Assembly (NCBI RefSeq): GCF_021134715.1
Contig: NC_060026.1
Location: forward strand, 2,294,001 to 2,358,000
Direction of reading: 5' to 3'
Origin: Daphnia pulex
Lineage: Eukaryota > Arthropoda > Branchiopoda > Diplostraca > Daphniidae
Length of the DNA: 64,000 nt
The translations under genes and the position numbers were made by a program. The notes under the pieces were generated by a model. The model worked only from the letters and a program-made list of their open reading frames with translations. It ran no database searches and was not told the DNA's origin. Every line of letters begins with the position of its first letter. Position 1 is the first letter of the stretch. This document shows positions 47,135 to 60,789 of the stretch, one piece after another.

Positions 47135-50100
47135 TTTGTATCTCAGATTGGTGGTTGATAGATTTTTTGGCTAGATTGGCATCCTTTTTCGAATTTCATT
47201 ATAGGCTACCATTTGGTTTGTTTGGTTGAACTTGATTGCACGTATAATCTCTTGCAGTGTTCTGAAATTGAATTAATTTTTGCTTTTTCATTAAAAAAAC
47301 TACGACAAATTATTTAATAGAGAAGAAAATAAAAAGTTGTGGCCTCGGATAATTTTGATTTTGTTCCATTTGAGATTTGGCTCGTAATTTTCAGTTGTGT
47401 AGGACGTGTAAGACCATATAACAAGGGCAGCTCAGATGATATTCCGATTTTCAAATCGGCAAGGACTACACGTGCAGCGTGTAGAGTGTAGAGTGCAAAA
47501 GGCGATCTGCTCCAAGTTCATAAGTCACGTGATTACGTCCTTGCGTGTGTACACAATTCGCTGTATTTTGCTTTCTCTTTAAAAGGTTTCAAGTTTTTTT
47601 TTTTTATTTTTTTCTTTCAAAAATGATTTTTAATCAACGCGGATAACTTTTAAAACTCGCGACAAACTTTACAATTTTTGAGTGAAAATAAAACATTTGC
47701 TCTAAAAATGAAAAAGCGCACGCGCTGCCGAATGTCAAACAGAGTGACTTGGGAATAATTTGGTTTCAGCTAGTTCTGATATGATTTGTTTATCGCGAAT
47801 CAATACCCGCTGGACTATATGTTACCGACGGAGACCTATTAGGATGGCTTGTTATTTGGTCTTTAATTTCTTAGCTGTGGAAATTCAATAACAACACTAT
47901 ATGCACTATAACATTAAAGCCAATTAATCTCTCTCTATCTTACTTATCTATGACCTCAAAATAAGGGAACTTACCTGGTCATGGCGGGCCGAAAAAACAA
48001 CAGAAAAACTAAATGAAAAAAGAAGAAAAAAAAAAAAAACGAATGAGCATAGCGGCAGGCAGCCAGACTTTTGGTTAAAATGATTTACACGTAGAACTTT
48101 ATGTCACATTGATTGAGAACAAGAGATAAGGTAAAGTAGCATATCATGTTGACTGCTTCGATATCCTCTCATTTGCCGATTTAAATCGTTTGTTTTTACA
48201 GCAAGTCGGGTGCGCTATATCGCATTGAAGCATGCTCAAAGTTGCGGCGTTCGACAACTATTGTCTCCTTGGATCGGTTACCCGAAGAAGACGATGTCGA
48301 TAAAAGTGTGGCCGACATATTGAAGGTACATAAAGCGACGACTAGTGGCCGTCTAAATCAAAGTGCATTCGATTTTATGACACATTTGCTATGATTTGAA
48401 TACATAAATTTGGCTGCTCGGCCGACGAATTCATTCAGAATTTTTGCTAAACCAAACCAGCTCCATCTCATCGAATAGTCTAACGTCTTCCAGTCACTGA
48501 CTCGTTTTGCCTCGACTTGGATTATTCGCACGATAAATTAGTGATTGATATCTATACCTGAAGGCAATTGAAATCAAAGAATAAACGGTGCGGGCAAAGC
48601 AAATGATGGCATTTGAAGGGATTATTTTCCTCCTCTAAATGAAAGGCGCAATCAGCCCAAAATTCGCCCAAATTCGTCAAATGACATCAAGTACCTTTTC
48701 TCAACTGAAATTATGGCTTCTAACAATACACAATGAATCCAATTTGTCTGGATATCTTCCAGTCAAATTGTGATGTTTTAGTTAACTAACGTCACGCGGT
48801 TAAGGGCTTTATGAGATATCGAAGTGTCTGCTCACCTGTCTTGGAAATGATGGCGTTTAACTTCTCGAAGCAGTTGAAACCAGTAGGCGAAGAGATTGTT
48901 GGTTACCGTCTTTATTTCCTTCATCTTATTACGCGCTTCCATACCAGATCACTCGATTACGTGATTACGCGTGAATTGTGTTGCACCGCACCCTCCGAGG
49001 CGAAGAAACTTGTTGAACAAACAAGTTTGCCTTATCCAAGTGTTGTTTTCACTACCGCTCTCACCTACACAGTAAACAAAACACAGTTATTCAATTACGT
49101 TGTATAGACGAAGAAGTAGGGATCATTATTACGTGACACTTATTCCTATCGTTCCGAGACCATGTGGGAGGTAAACAGGTGCAGGAATGCCGATAGATTT
49201 CACCTGTTGGACCAGCCAATTCATCTTGGAAACGCCCTTTTAAAAAGAAAAGAAAACAAGAATGAAAATCCTTGCAGAGTAAAAAGGAATGTGTCACCTG
49301 CTGACGGAAAAAGAAAACGAATAAAGGGAAAACAGCTCCGCACAGTTTATCCTATTTTCTATTTAAGGAAATTGTCTCGAGTTGTGGTCACATTTGAATA
49401 AACGGCCCAATATCTCCAACACCTAAGAAAAACAAACTGTCAAACGTGAAGAAAGAACCAGCTGATGTTGAACAGCACACACACAAACATAGACAATATA
49501 TGAGGTGATACATGCACGACACCTAACAACGCTATTATCGACATGGTATATTATCTTAGAGGTATTTTACCATGCTATCGATTTCACTCCGAGGTGTACT
49601 ACTAGTCCATTCACTTTGGAAAGTATGGAAACGTCCAATTTTGAATAAAAATGAGTCAGAAACGCCAAGATCCTTGTGTAAGAATCCAACCCGTTTGAAC
49701 ATCAAAAGAGAAAAACAAATGCACGGGGGAGAATTCAAGTTTAAAGTTACTGTTCATTTTCTTAATAAACGAGAAGGTGCACAGGTGTAGCCGTAGCGTG
49801 CAGGTCCCTCTTGCTCGGAAAATTTTCTAGTTGCACATTGCTTTATCAACGACACAAAATATTAAAAAAGGAAGAATAGAGATACATTTTTCCTACCTTT
49901 AAGCCTGGAAAATATGCATCCACAAGAAAGGACGTCCTCGTGAATACACTCACGCACTGGTGTACACAAGGATAGAGGGGATTAAAAGAAATTAAGAAGA
50001 ATTCGACCGACATCGGTAGTTTCTCCAAACGGGATGCTGTTTATCTAAATTTAAAACAAAATTGGGTCACGAATCAATATTGACAGAATCAACAAGGAAG

Positions 50101-50163
50101 AAAAAGTTGAAAATGAGGCAGTGGATAAGCCCTAATCAGATTGTGAATAAACAGGTTAATAAT
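47135..50163. other. Outer part of right arm: non-coding with relics
   Basis: Mirror of 21886-25000. It lacks an insert of about 105 bp found at about 24651-24755 on the left and has many single differences. The exon-like block opposite 23730-23854 carries a 1-base loss here. Confidence 0.5.
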
Positions 50164-50894
50164 TTAAGGTTTCCATGTAATATTAGTGCAAGTCATGCAT
50201 CATTAACAAATCTAGCATTAAAGTAACGAAAATCCTTACCCAATCCCAAAGTGATGATGCTGAGATTGAAGCTGATGACTGGTCAATACCAGCAAAAGAA
50301 AAACTTCATATCTTGTGGTTACGATGGCTGGCTCAGGCCTCAAATCTGCACACAGGAAAATGTTACATAGCGCAAACAAAATGCCATCAACAGGGTCACA
50401 ACAGGGAGCATAATACATGATAAATTCAAGTCAGGAACTAAAATTTCACCAATTTGTAACAAGTTTAACTCTTCTATTTAAGCTCCCACAATCATTCTAT
50501 TTGAATTCTTAGCTCTCTTTACCTGCTATGAACAGGATGGAGTGTGTGTTAAGCGATTCTATCAAGAGACGCCGGCAGAGTACAGTTGACACGCCGACCA
50601 GGCTTTTGTATTTGTATACGATGTGCTATTTTCCTTGCACCCACGAGTACGTTTCCGTCAAAGTAAACGTCCTGTTTCATTATGCATTTTAAAACATTGT
50701 CTTTTTCGCAACTTGCAACAAACAAAAGCAGACGACACTAATATTTTAATTGGCTATGCTAATAAGGTTGAATCAAAACAATTAAGAATGCCACCTTGCG
50801 ATGAATCAGTGAACGTTATCATTATCACAACTGGATTGAAATGCAAATGTAGCACAGCAAGTCAGCAAGTTCCTTTTTTTCAAAATAGTTTGGT
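50164..50894. other. Unique sequence between palindrome and histones
   Basis: A minus-strand frame at 50236-50418 (MYYAPCCDPVDGILFALCNI...) is bounded by a GTAAGG donor but is unrecognised. Nothing else supported. Confidence 0.4.
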
Positions 50895-50910
50895 GGCCCT
50901 GAAAAGGGCC
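50895..50910 (-). terminator. Histone 3' stem-loop of H2A
   Basis: GGCCCTTTTCAGGGCC on the minus strand, 32 bases past the stop codon: the canonical replication-dependent histone processing hairpin bound by SLBP. Confidence 0.95.
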
Positions 50911-50941
50911 GTTTGTTTATAAGACGATAGGAAAGGGAAAT

Positions 50942-51322
50942 TTAAGCCTTGGCAGGTTTGTCGGTCTTCTTGGGCAAGAGAACGGCCTGTATGTTGGGCA
51001 AAACACCACCCTGGGCAATTGTAACACCGGAGAGAAGTTTGTTCAACTCTTCGTCGTTGCGGATGGCCAATTGCAAGTGACGAGGAATGATACGGGTCTT
51101 CTTGTTGTCACGGGCGGCGTTACCGGCCAACTCGAGGACCTCAGCGGCCAAGTACTCCATGACGGCAGCCAAGTAGACGGGGGCACCGGCACCAACGCGT
51201 TCAGCGTACGAGCCCTTGCGGAGCATTCGATGGATACGACCGACGGGGAATTGAAGTCCGGCCCTGCTGGAACGGGTCTTTGACTTTCCCTTGACTTTGC
51301 CTCCTTTACCACGACCAGACAT
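50942..51322 (-). CDS. H2A: Histone H2A
   Basis: Intronless, 126 residues, canonical ([20 protein letters not shown] start; [17 protein letters not shown]; acidic-patch region [18 protein letters not shown]). There is no SQ(E/D) tail motif, so not H2A.X. It packs DNA in the nucleosome with H2B. Divergent from H2B with 333 bp between starts. A minus-strand TATATAAA lies near 51394. The 3' stem-loop makes it a replication-dependent gene. Confidence 0.98.
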   Translation of the reverse strand: MSGRGKGGKVKGKSKTRSSRAGLQFPVGRIHRMLRKGSYAERVGAGAPVYLAAVMEYLAAEVLELAGNAARDNKKTRIIPRHLQLAIRNDEELNKLLSGVTIAQGGVLPNIQAVLLPKKTDKPAKA

Positions 51323-51655
51323 GTTGAGATGTAGAGTAAGTAAACGTGGTTCCTAAAATCAAGGAACGAATGATGTATAAATTTGAAAAATCGGGGTTTA
51401 TATAGTCGCTTGATGTCGGATTCAGAATAAAATTTTGGTAGCCAACCAGAAAATTTTTACTTGCCCCGCCTTTCCTTCTGCTCTCCCCTGATTGTGTTAC
51501 TAGCTCCGCCCCCGAGTGAACATCTGCTGTTACACGTAAGTCTCTGGAGACGCGAGTTTTGGCTACCATCAGGTAGTAAAGGGGAGCCAAAATCTGTATA
51601 AACAAGAAATTCGGACAAGCGGACTTCACTTTCTGAGATTTACTCAAGTCCTAGA

Positions 51656-52027
51656 ATGCCCCCTAAAGTTAGCGGTAAAGCAGCGAAGAAGGCCGGCAAG
51701 GCCCAGAAGAACATCGCCAAAGGAGACAAGAAGAAGAAGCGCAAGAGGAAGGAGAGCTACGCCATTTACATCTACAAAGTGTTGAAGCAGGTCCACCCCG
51801 ACACTGGCATCTCCTCCAAAGCCATGACCATCATGAACAGCTTCGTCAACGACATTTTCGAGCGCATCGCTGGAGAGTCGTCCCGTCTTGCCCATTACAA
51901 CAAGCGTTCGACCATCACTAGCCGGGAAATCCAGACGGCCGTCCGTCTGCTTTTGCCCGGTGAGTTGGCTAAGCACGCCGTGTCTGAAGGCACCAAGGCA
52001 GTGACCAAGTACACCAGCACCAAGTAG
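51656..52027 (+). CDS. H2B: Histone H2B
   Basis: Intronless, 123 residues ([20 protein letters not shown] start; [20 protein letters not shown] core; terminal [20 protein letters not shown]). The ubiquitination-site lysine in AVTKYTS is present. TATAAA lies near 51597. It shares its upstream region with H2A and is followed by a stem-loop. Confidence 0.98.
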   Translation: MPPKVSGKAAKKAGKAQKNIAKGDKKKKRKRKESYAIYIYKVLKQVHPDTGISSKAMTIMNSFVNDIFERIAGESSRLAHYNKRSTITSREIQTAVRLLLPGELAKHAVSEGTKAVTKYTSTK

Positions 52028-52058
52028 ATTATCTCCGGTTTTCTCTTTCAACCCAAAC

Positions 52059-52074
52059 GGCCCTTTTCAGGGCC
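52059..52074 (+). terminator. Histone 3' stem-loop of H2B
   Basis: GGCCCTTTTCAGGGCC 32 bases after the stop, followed by a purine-rich AAAGAAAAGAAAA downstream element. Confidence 0.95.
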
Positions 52075-52628
52075 ACCAAACGTTTAAAGAAAAGAAAAAT
52101 ACTTAACTGCCACACAGCTACCTTTTACTTAAGTGATAAGTTCTACTTTTCGGTAGAAAAATGCAAGCGCATGATCTTATAAAATGAGAGAAAACGTTAC
52201 CCAGACTTTTACTTTAACGTCAAGTAACTTTCATATTTTGCAAGGGAGATCGTATGATTGAATATAAATGATATCTTAAGTTTGTCGTCCATTGATTGAT
52301 GGTACGGCGTGGTACTGAATGAATTATAAATGCTGGATGAAATGTTGAAATTCATGTTCAAAAAGTCGATCCAAGAAAAACTTCATATCCATTCATTTTC
52401 CAGACCAGAGGATATCACTTTACTTTAATTATTCTGCATTGTAATCCCGATGGCATAAATATTTTTGTATCGGTTGGCGGAAATAGAAATAAATTGAACA
52501 ATTAAATCATGAAAGATTAAATCACAATAGCTTTTTACAGCATATGCTTTCGTACGAAGTATATTAATACATATTCAAATGTAACAAAGACAAACGGAAT
52601 TAACTAGATCTTTCTTTTAAAAAATGGT
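52075..52628. other. Spacer between the two histone pairs
   Basis: AT-rich, no H1 or other gene seen. Confidence 0.6.
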
Positions 52629-52644
52629 GGCCCTGAAAAGGGCC
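52629..52644 (-). terminator. Histone 3' stem-loop of H4
   Basis: GGCCCTTTTCAGGGCC on the minus strand, about 42 bases past the H4 stop. Confidence 0.95.
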
Positions 52645-52685
52645 GATTGGTTTGAACGATCGGAGTATGAAAATCAAGATCAGAT

Positions 52686-53153
<468 letters not shown>

Positions 53154-53286
53154 TTATCAATTTTCTTTCCCTCCCATTTTTTGAACTAACCAATCCCTAG
53201 CCAAAGAACTCACTTAGTTCCTCAACGTCCGTCGACTCCCTACATATACTAACCGCTTTTCTGTATACATTATCCCCAAATTTTAG

Positions 53287-53706
<420 letters not shown>

Positions 53707-53735
53707 GCGACCTATTCCCTTTTGACTTACCAATC

Positions 53736-53751
53736 GGCCCTTTTCAGGGCC
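53736..53751 (+). terminator. Histone 3' stem-loop of H3
   Basis: GGCCCTTTTCAGGGCC 30 bases after the stop, then GAAAAGAAA downstream. Confidence 0.95.
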
Positions 53752-54573
53752 ACCAACATTTCACTGAAAAGAAATTTACAGACCGATAGTTGCCATCGAT
53801 TCGTGGATAGCGATTTAAAGTTAAAAAAGCCCCGCAATATCTGAATAATCATCTACATTTTCAACATGTTGCCTTTCATTCTAACAAGATATTTAACAGT
53901 TAAATTCGTTCCGTAGTACTTCAGTTTCTACAATCCACTTACCTTTGCTCACAGTTAATCCATCAGTTCTTTAATCCCAACAGCTGGGCAAACTAGTCGT
54001 AATGCAGCACACAAACACAAGAAATACCATTGTCACTTTGAGCCCACTATTCAGAGTAATCACTACACTGCTACAAAGTGAAAATCATTGGTACTACGGG
54101 AAAATAAACATTTTAGTTCGAAGTATCGTCTGTTGACAATAATCTAGATAAGAAGAAAGTCTATAATTCAAAAGATTTCAAACAACCAGGCACGTAGACA
54201 ACAGATGCATTGCTTTAATATTGAACTAGATTGTTTTTATTATGTTACAACTAATTATAGAGAATTTAACTAAATTTCGTTTTTCAAGACAAACATTTTC
54301 GTCAATTGTTAGCTCTTTCCTAAAATGATTTAAATCATCATAATTTCGAATGTCAAAATTCTCCCTCGTCAAAGACACAAAAGAAAACGTTATTTTGCCA
54401 GGCAATAAACTAAAAGTTGTGGTAAGCAATTTCGTTATCGTCAATAACGACAAGAGGTAAAAATGTCATTTATCAAACGAAAAGTAAAAGGCGACAGAGA
54501 TAAACTCAACACGAGAAAGAGCTAGAGCTATATCGTTCTGTAAATAACCGACATTGGCATTAATGGGCTCAGA
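53752..54573. other. Intergenic, histones to Ig-domain gene
   Basis: 822 bp, AT-rich, no supported feature. Confidence 0.5.
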
Positions 54574-57329
54574 CTAATAAATTTTCAACAGGACCACGAT
54601 GTGTGTTACAAACCACATGCCCTCGGCGGTGAATAAAGAGTCTAGACCGCAGAGCAACCGACTGTTACCATTCTTCAGTTGTTGTCCATCGCTGGCGGCT
54701 GTAACAAAACAAGGAGAGAAAATCGTTTAGTATTTTTACTTGGATAATTTACTGTTTCTCTCCTTCCTGAATTCGAGCCGTTATTTATGTTTGTTTGTTT
54801 GTTTCTAGACGTACTTGACACGGCCAAAATGTAGGAAGCCGAGACACCCGATTGTTGGTGAGTGCACTTGTAAGTGCCAGCTGCTTGGCTGGAAATATTA
54901 GTCCAGCTCAAATGACTTAGACCGTATCCATTCCGCCTAGTTGACTCCGCAATCCTCCCCACTCCGTCCGGGCCGGGACCACCGCCGCCTAATTCCAAAG
55001 TGACGGAGACGTTTTGCTCATCACGCCGAGTCCAATGCCACGTCAGATTCGGGAGATTGTCTCGATCCTGCTGCTGCCATTCTTGACTGCGGCAAGTCAG
55101 TTGGACAGCATCTCCTTCCGCAATCGTTCCGGCCTTGTTGCCGTCGCTAAATGACATTGTCAACTCGATCCCTTTTTTTCCAGAAAGTCAAATGAAGACA
55201 CTGACGTCAATTTCTGTCATTTGAAATTGATACCTCGAACCCTTAGGTACAATTCGTGCGTAACGACTGCCGATCGATGCCTGGACGGGCCTTCCAGGTA
55301 ATTTTTACGGCCGACGCATAGGTAGGTGCCTTCCGTCTCCCACGAAATCCTTTTAGTGTACTTGAATCCTTCAAAGACATTGTAGGACCAATCGCCCATG
55401 TCCTTGTTGCTATCCTTACCAGGCGAGTAAACCTACATTTTAAATGATTCATTTTTTTTTAAAACTCTTGATTGATTAAGAGCGCGGGTCATTTTGATTT
55501 ACTGTGACTGGAGTTCCATCATCGGCTATCCGCTCGAGAGACATTTGAACGGAAGGATGAGTTGGTCTGCAACCAATCATGGCTTCCTCTTTGCCAAATT
55601 CCAAATATTTGTTCAATGGGGCAGCGACTAACGCATTCCAGTCTAATGTCAATTTCAAAAAAGTTAATCGTTAATTTACAGTTGAAGTGATTATCGAGTG
55701 AAATGTTTAAATGTGTCTGACCTTGAATGAAGACGTATTGTCTGACTGAATTGCTGTCATTATCGGCTCTGTGACACGTATAATAGCCCGTGTCCAAGTG
55801 GCTGGCGTTGGTGATGGTCAGGACGGAATAGTCCGACTGTGAGCTCCTGCCGTTGGCTTTGGCCAGCGTGGCGACGACTCGCTGGCCAAGATTCTTGACT
55901 TGGGCCGTGTCGTAGTCGTCGTTGTGGAAGGCGAACGGCAGCCGCCAATTGACATTCCACTGGTGAGCGGCCAAAGCGTCCGTTTTACAGAACAAACTAA
56001 AAGTAGAGCCCGACGGAAAGATGAGAAACGGCGTAGAAGTCGGCCTAATGCGGGGCCGCTGGTCCTTGTCGTCTTCAACGGCTTCCTTCTCCACCGATTC
56101 TATTTTAAAAATACCAACAGAAACAAAAGTAAATAAGAATTGATTTTGTCATCATTCCGTGTACCTTGGACGATGAAAAAACTGTAGAGGGACCATTTGG
56201 GTACGGGGCACGTGCTGTTGAACGTGACGGCCCCGCACCTGTACTCGCCGCTCTTGGGATGACGGATGGCGATGCCCTTGTAATCGGCGAATGACCAGTT
56301 GAAATAACTTTTCGCCGAGAGATCAACCTGTGGTGAGAGAGAGAGTAAAAAATGGCAGCATAAGCGGCTGTCGAACGTCGAATGATTCCGCCCAAAATCT
56401 CAAGACATTGTAATACCGATTCCCATAAAGTGTCTGGCGAACCGATTTGCGGTAGTTTCCTCTTCTGCAGAGCCAAATCCACCATGGAGAAATGCTGGCT
56501 GGGGAAATAGTTGAAGCAGGGCACGACAAACAGCTGCTGCGAAGGGTTGCCGACGACGTAGACGCTCTTCAACGGATTCAGCTCGACGCCGACGGCTCCT
56601 TTCCCTGTGTGCAGCCAAGACACGGAGGTTGACGTCACGAGAGTCAATGGTCTGACATTTGAAATTGGATATAAACAAAGGAGAGAGAACCAAAGGGGTA
56701 AGTGTGCGTACATGAGATGAAGATGTGTACACATGGAAAGGTTTCAGATTGAGCCTTCAAGTCGACTGGATCGACGCCAACGGGGTGACAAGTGTAACGT
56801 CCCGAATCGGATCTCTTGGCTTTCACGACGCTCAGAACGGCGACAAAAACATCTCCTTCGCGTAAAGTCGTCAGATGGGCACGTTTCTGTAAATCCTGTG
56901 GCATCTTTTGTCAAACAAAAAAGAACCAGAAACAAAAAAATTCCGGGGGATTAAAAATGAGTGTAACAAAATTAAAATCTGTTTGATGTACCTTGATCTG
57001 GATGTTATCCAGTTCGTCGCTGGAATGAACGGGTAGAGCCCAGGTGACATTACCTGGACGACTGGAAAAGCACGTCAGATTGAACGAAGTGTCTTCGACG
57101 AAGCCCGCTGCTGGGCCAGACGGCCTGATGGTGATGCCACCACCATCGGTCCATTTCGTGGACAGGACAAGGAGCAGTAGAAAAGCTGTGCTCCCTGGAA
57201 ACACAAATCAGAGAGGTCCTGACACGAGCAATAAGGAAAATTTGTGTAAAAACATTTCAACAATTTACTTCGTGTCCAGATGTGTTGGTACTGGGCGACG
57301 ATTGGCGACGACGGCTCTCTGGTGGACAT
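54574..57329 (-). CDS. Multi-Ig-domain protein resembling a VEGF/PDGF-receptor ectodomain, no kinase
   Basis: Ten exons: 57329-57269, 57194-56992, 56904 to about 56712, 56651-56417, 56327-56165, 56099-55722, 55642-55503, 55432-55234, 55171-54815 and 54698-54574; about 670 residues. All junctions close in phase except exon 3 to 4, where no GT donor gives the needed phase 2. A signal anchor (STAFLLLLVLSTKW) precedes about five to six Ig domains with YxC motifs: SDSGRYTCHP, PKSGEYRCGA, LDTGYYTCHR, ETEGTYLCVG and QAAGTYKCTH. The second domain (FNWSFADYKGIAIRHPKSGE) recalls PVR/VEGFR-type receptors. The C-terminus (GMWFVTHIVVLLKIY) is hydrophobic and ends the protein: no cytoplasmic or kinase part, so it would be GPI-anchored, tail-anchored or secreted, perhaps a decoy. 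A generic Ig adhesion protein is the alternative. Confidence 0.65.
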
Positions 57330-60300
57330 GATGGGCTTATAAATCTCACAATCAAGAAAACCAAAATCCGAGAGGGAGCCGTTGGATGAGACGTGCAAAA
57401 TGGATCGCCATCAAAGGCGTTGTGTGAACACGCGCCAACATATCTTTTCCTTGTGATTATAAACCATTATGACATCACTGTGGTGCAGCGATGGTGAAGC
57501 GATATAACAAAAATTGTCCATCTGATGGGACGTATCCGCCTTGATTGGTGAGAAAAAGGGGAAAGGATGAAGAGACTCTGGCCAATCAGACTTCCATCAA
57601 CACCCCGCAGAGAGCGGACGTTGTCATCAAATCATTAACTATTGCATTGATGCGAGTGTGATCTTTTCGGTTCCATGATAGCGCCCATCCGGGTGGAGGA
57701 CCCGTACTCTTCGAAATAATTTTAAACTAGACAAATAAATAAATAAGATTTAATACAAATATTTTAAAGTTAAACGACAAAATTGACATGGTATTTAAAA
57801 TTAAAATTTTAGGCTTAAACCAAAAGACCCAAATGAATAATTCTAGACATGTATATTGTAAATTTATGAATTGAATTCAAATGTAAGAAAACAAATTGAA
57901 GCGCCATGCGATATGAAACCGGAAACTTCTATGATTACTAAACAATTCCAAGAAATATTATGAAATCGAGTTGTAATGTTTGACCATTTCGCTATTACGT
58001 CAGCCGTCTGTCCGGTACAATTCGATCCAATATCCTAAATGTTCATTCTACGATAAGGCCGGCATGTGCAATACGTAGGTTTCCTTTCACGGGATAGAGA
58101 GAATATGAACAAAATCATCACCAACTATTAAACGCGAGGGATTTGGGTTTCAATAGATTATTGGGAACTGGAATATATTTCCCAGGCGGTCACGTCCGCA
58201 CATACTCGCACGTTTTATTACGACGCGCCTGTAGGTGAATAGGACACGCTTGCCCTTGACTTGGTCAAAAGAATGGTTTGATTTTTCACTCGTTCCTTTT
58301 TTAAAAAAGCCATCGACGTCTAAAGTGGAAAATTCTCTTTTGGTCAATCAGGCGAAAATGTTTTCAAGGTGGGTATATTACATAAGATAAGGTGATATAA
58401 AAAATACCTCTGCCCTATAGTACGATTTTCCAGCATTAGATGGCGACTCGATTAAAATTGACGCAACAATTTCCAGGAGATTTAAAAAATAAAAAATAAA
58501 CTCAAATCGGTTTTAAAAGATGAGTGGGAATTCACTAAATATGGTGTCATTTGAATAAATATTTGGAATAAGGATTTTAGGGTTCGTTCGGGACTGAACT
58601 AAAACTGTTGGAATGAAAGAAAGAAAAAACGAAAAGGATTCGGCGCACCTGAACGAAGAGAAAAAAACAAAACAAAATAAAAGAAAATTCTTTTCAAAAG
58701 TGCCGGGTGCCGGCCGGCTGGTGGCATCCAGCTGTCCGGCCACGAATCCTTTTAAAGTTGGACGTAAAAGGAAAAGTCGTTTTCAATAGCGTCGAGATCT
58801 TGCAAGAAAGTTCCACGATTTTTTCGTTGTTGTTGTATGTAGTTGTGTAGACCCATCCGTTATATAACAGGTGGGAGGGACCAGGCAGCAGCCTTATGAA
58901 AGAAATTTTAGCCCCCCCCCGATTATTTTTCCAAACATTTATTTATGCTGGTTGTTGTTGTTTTGTATTCTTTCAAAAAGGCAAGGAGAGAGAGAGAGGG
59001 GAGAAAAATCGTCTAAAAGGAGCGCTGAGTCGCTTATTGCGAAACCTCGCATCCGGGTGAACAAAAGAAACCTCGCGGCTGCTCTCTCGCCACTGAGAGA
59101 AAAAAAAAGCGTTAGACGATATACACACACACAAACGGTGAATTCACGAAAACGTCAAACCATCAAAGAAATCCTCTAGGCTAGTCTCCCCCCAGCCCAT
59201 TCAGCCGAAATAATACTGACAGAAACTAATAAGCTTCTGCGAGTTGAAAAAGTGTTTCGAGCGAAAATCAAAACGTCGGTCTATTTGGCTTGGATCGATC
59301 TCGATGATTAATGGAACCCCAAAAGAAAAAGTATGAACTGAACAACCAAGAGATTCAGCCATCAAAGCGAATAACTCAATCAAAGTTGATGTGGGCTGAA
59401 TAACTCATTGGACCGTTGCAGGTTTCCCCAAAAAATTCCAGACCCAGACTTCTGGTTTACAGGTTACTTGACATAAACAAGCAAGTCATAATAGATGGTG
59501 GAACAAAACAAAAAAAAAGCAAACAAACAAGAAAGCTATAAAAGTCTGGAAGTAAACAAGCAGAGAGCATTAAAACGGAAAATCATTTTTTCCCAAAAGC
59601 TTGAAAAGAATGTTTGCCTAATTCATTGGAAAAACCGATAAAGAATACCCAAAGCACGACTGATACCGTATTTAGTGCATGTCTATAAAAGAAGAATGTC
59701 AGCCTTGCACTGGAATTTCTTTTTGAAAGACATTTCGAGAGATAGTCACATGTTATTTATACAGACCTCTAATGACTAATGGCAGCCTCACGATCAGGTA
59801 GTCGCCATCGAGTCAGGGAAGAAATCTAGAAACTCGTAATCGGTCAGTCTAAAAATAGCCATGAATAATACAACTAAATAATATCTTCGAGGTCAATGGG
59901 TATATAATGCAACCCTATTGCGTTTCCTATCGACTCTAATCAGTTCCAAACGAAAAAACTGACATTTCGTCGTCTGCTAAAATGTCAAACCCTAAACAAT
60001 CTCTGTTTACATTTTTCTTCCGCTTCACGATTGATTACTTTTATTAAAAATTAGTTGGACAAACTGTAATAGCATTTGCGTATAGTCAACTCTGACCTAA
60101 ATTTGTTTCGACAGCGATAAAGAAAATTTAAACAAGTCGTTGATTATTGCATCCAATAAAAATGAGCCTGGGCAGATAATGAGAATGGCTAACCAACTAA
60201 GTCCAAATGATAACTTTTTTAAAGCACACACACTCGTATCTGAAAGCTGTAATTTCTCTCTAGTGCGACATCAAAGTGAGAGATTATAAGAAAACCCGGC

Positions 60301-60789
60301 ACAAATGGGCAAGCCAATAAGAACCCCGGCACGTGTGCTGGAAGCTAACAGTAGTGAGTCAACAAAACCCGACATATTGAAAGAGCCCAATGGTATTATA
60401 CGCAGCAGCAGCAGAGAAAAATAAAATCAAATATCCGGTGCTGCGCAATAGCTTCTGGCCATTGACACAAGCGTCCGAATTTTCTCCTTGCAAGTCAAAT
60501 ATTGGCCGCGTGCAGAGAGAGAGGGTCCAGTATTATACACAGCACACCAAAATATCGAACGTGTCACTTAATCTTGTGGGAGGGTAAAAGTCCAGAGAAT
60601 AAAGACGCAATATAAGATATATATAAGATGGGACGTGCCAAATCAGATTGGCTTTTAAGAAGAAACAAAATAACAACACACACCCTTGACTCTTAAATAT
60701 ATTTCGGCTTCTCTCTATATATTGCAATAAAGAAATCCGCGGTTTACACTACTAGATAGCAGCCTGCTGGAAGTTAATGCGATGATGTG
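57330..60789. other. Long intergenic region, Ig gene to ZMYND10
   Basis: 3.5 kb. It holds simple-sequence tracts (GAGAGAGAGAG near 58985, ACACACAC near 59123, CAGCAGCAGCAG near 60404) and a minus-strand promoter area for the Ig gene. No coding exon or RNA gene was supported. Confidence 0.5.

Noticed and set aside
55900-56136. Plus-strand frames antisense to the Ig gene
   Set aside because: Arg-rich shadow frames opposite a well-supported exon.
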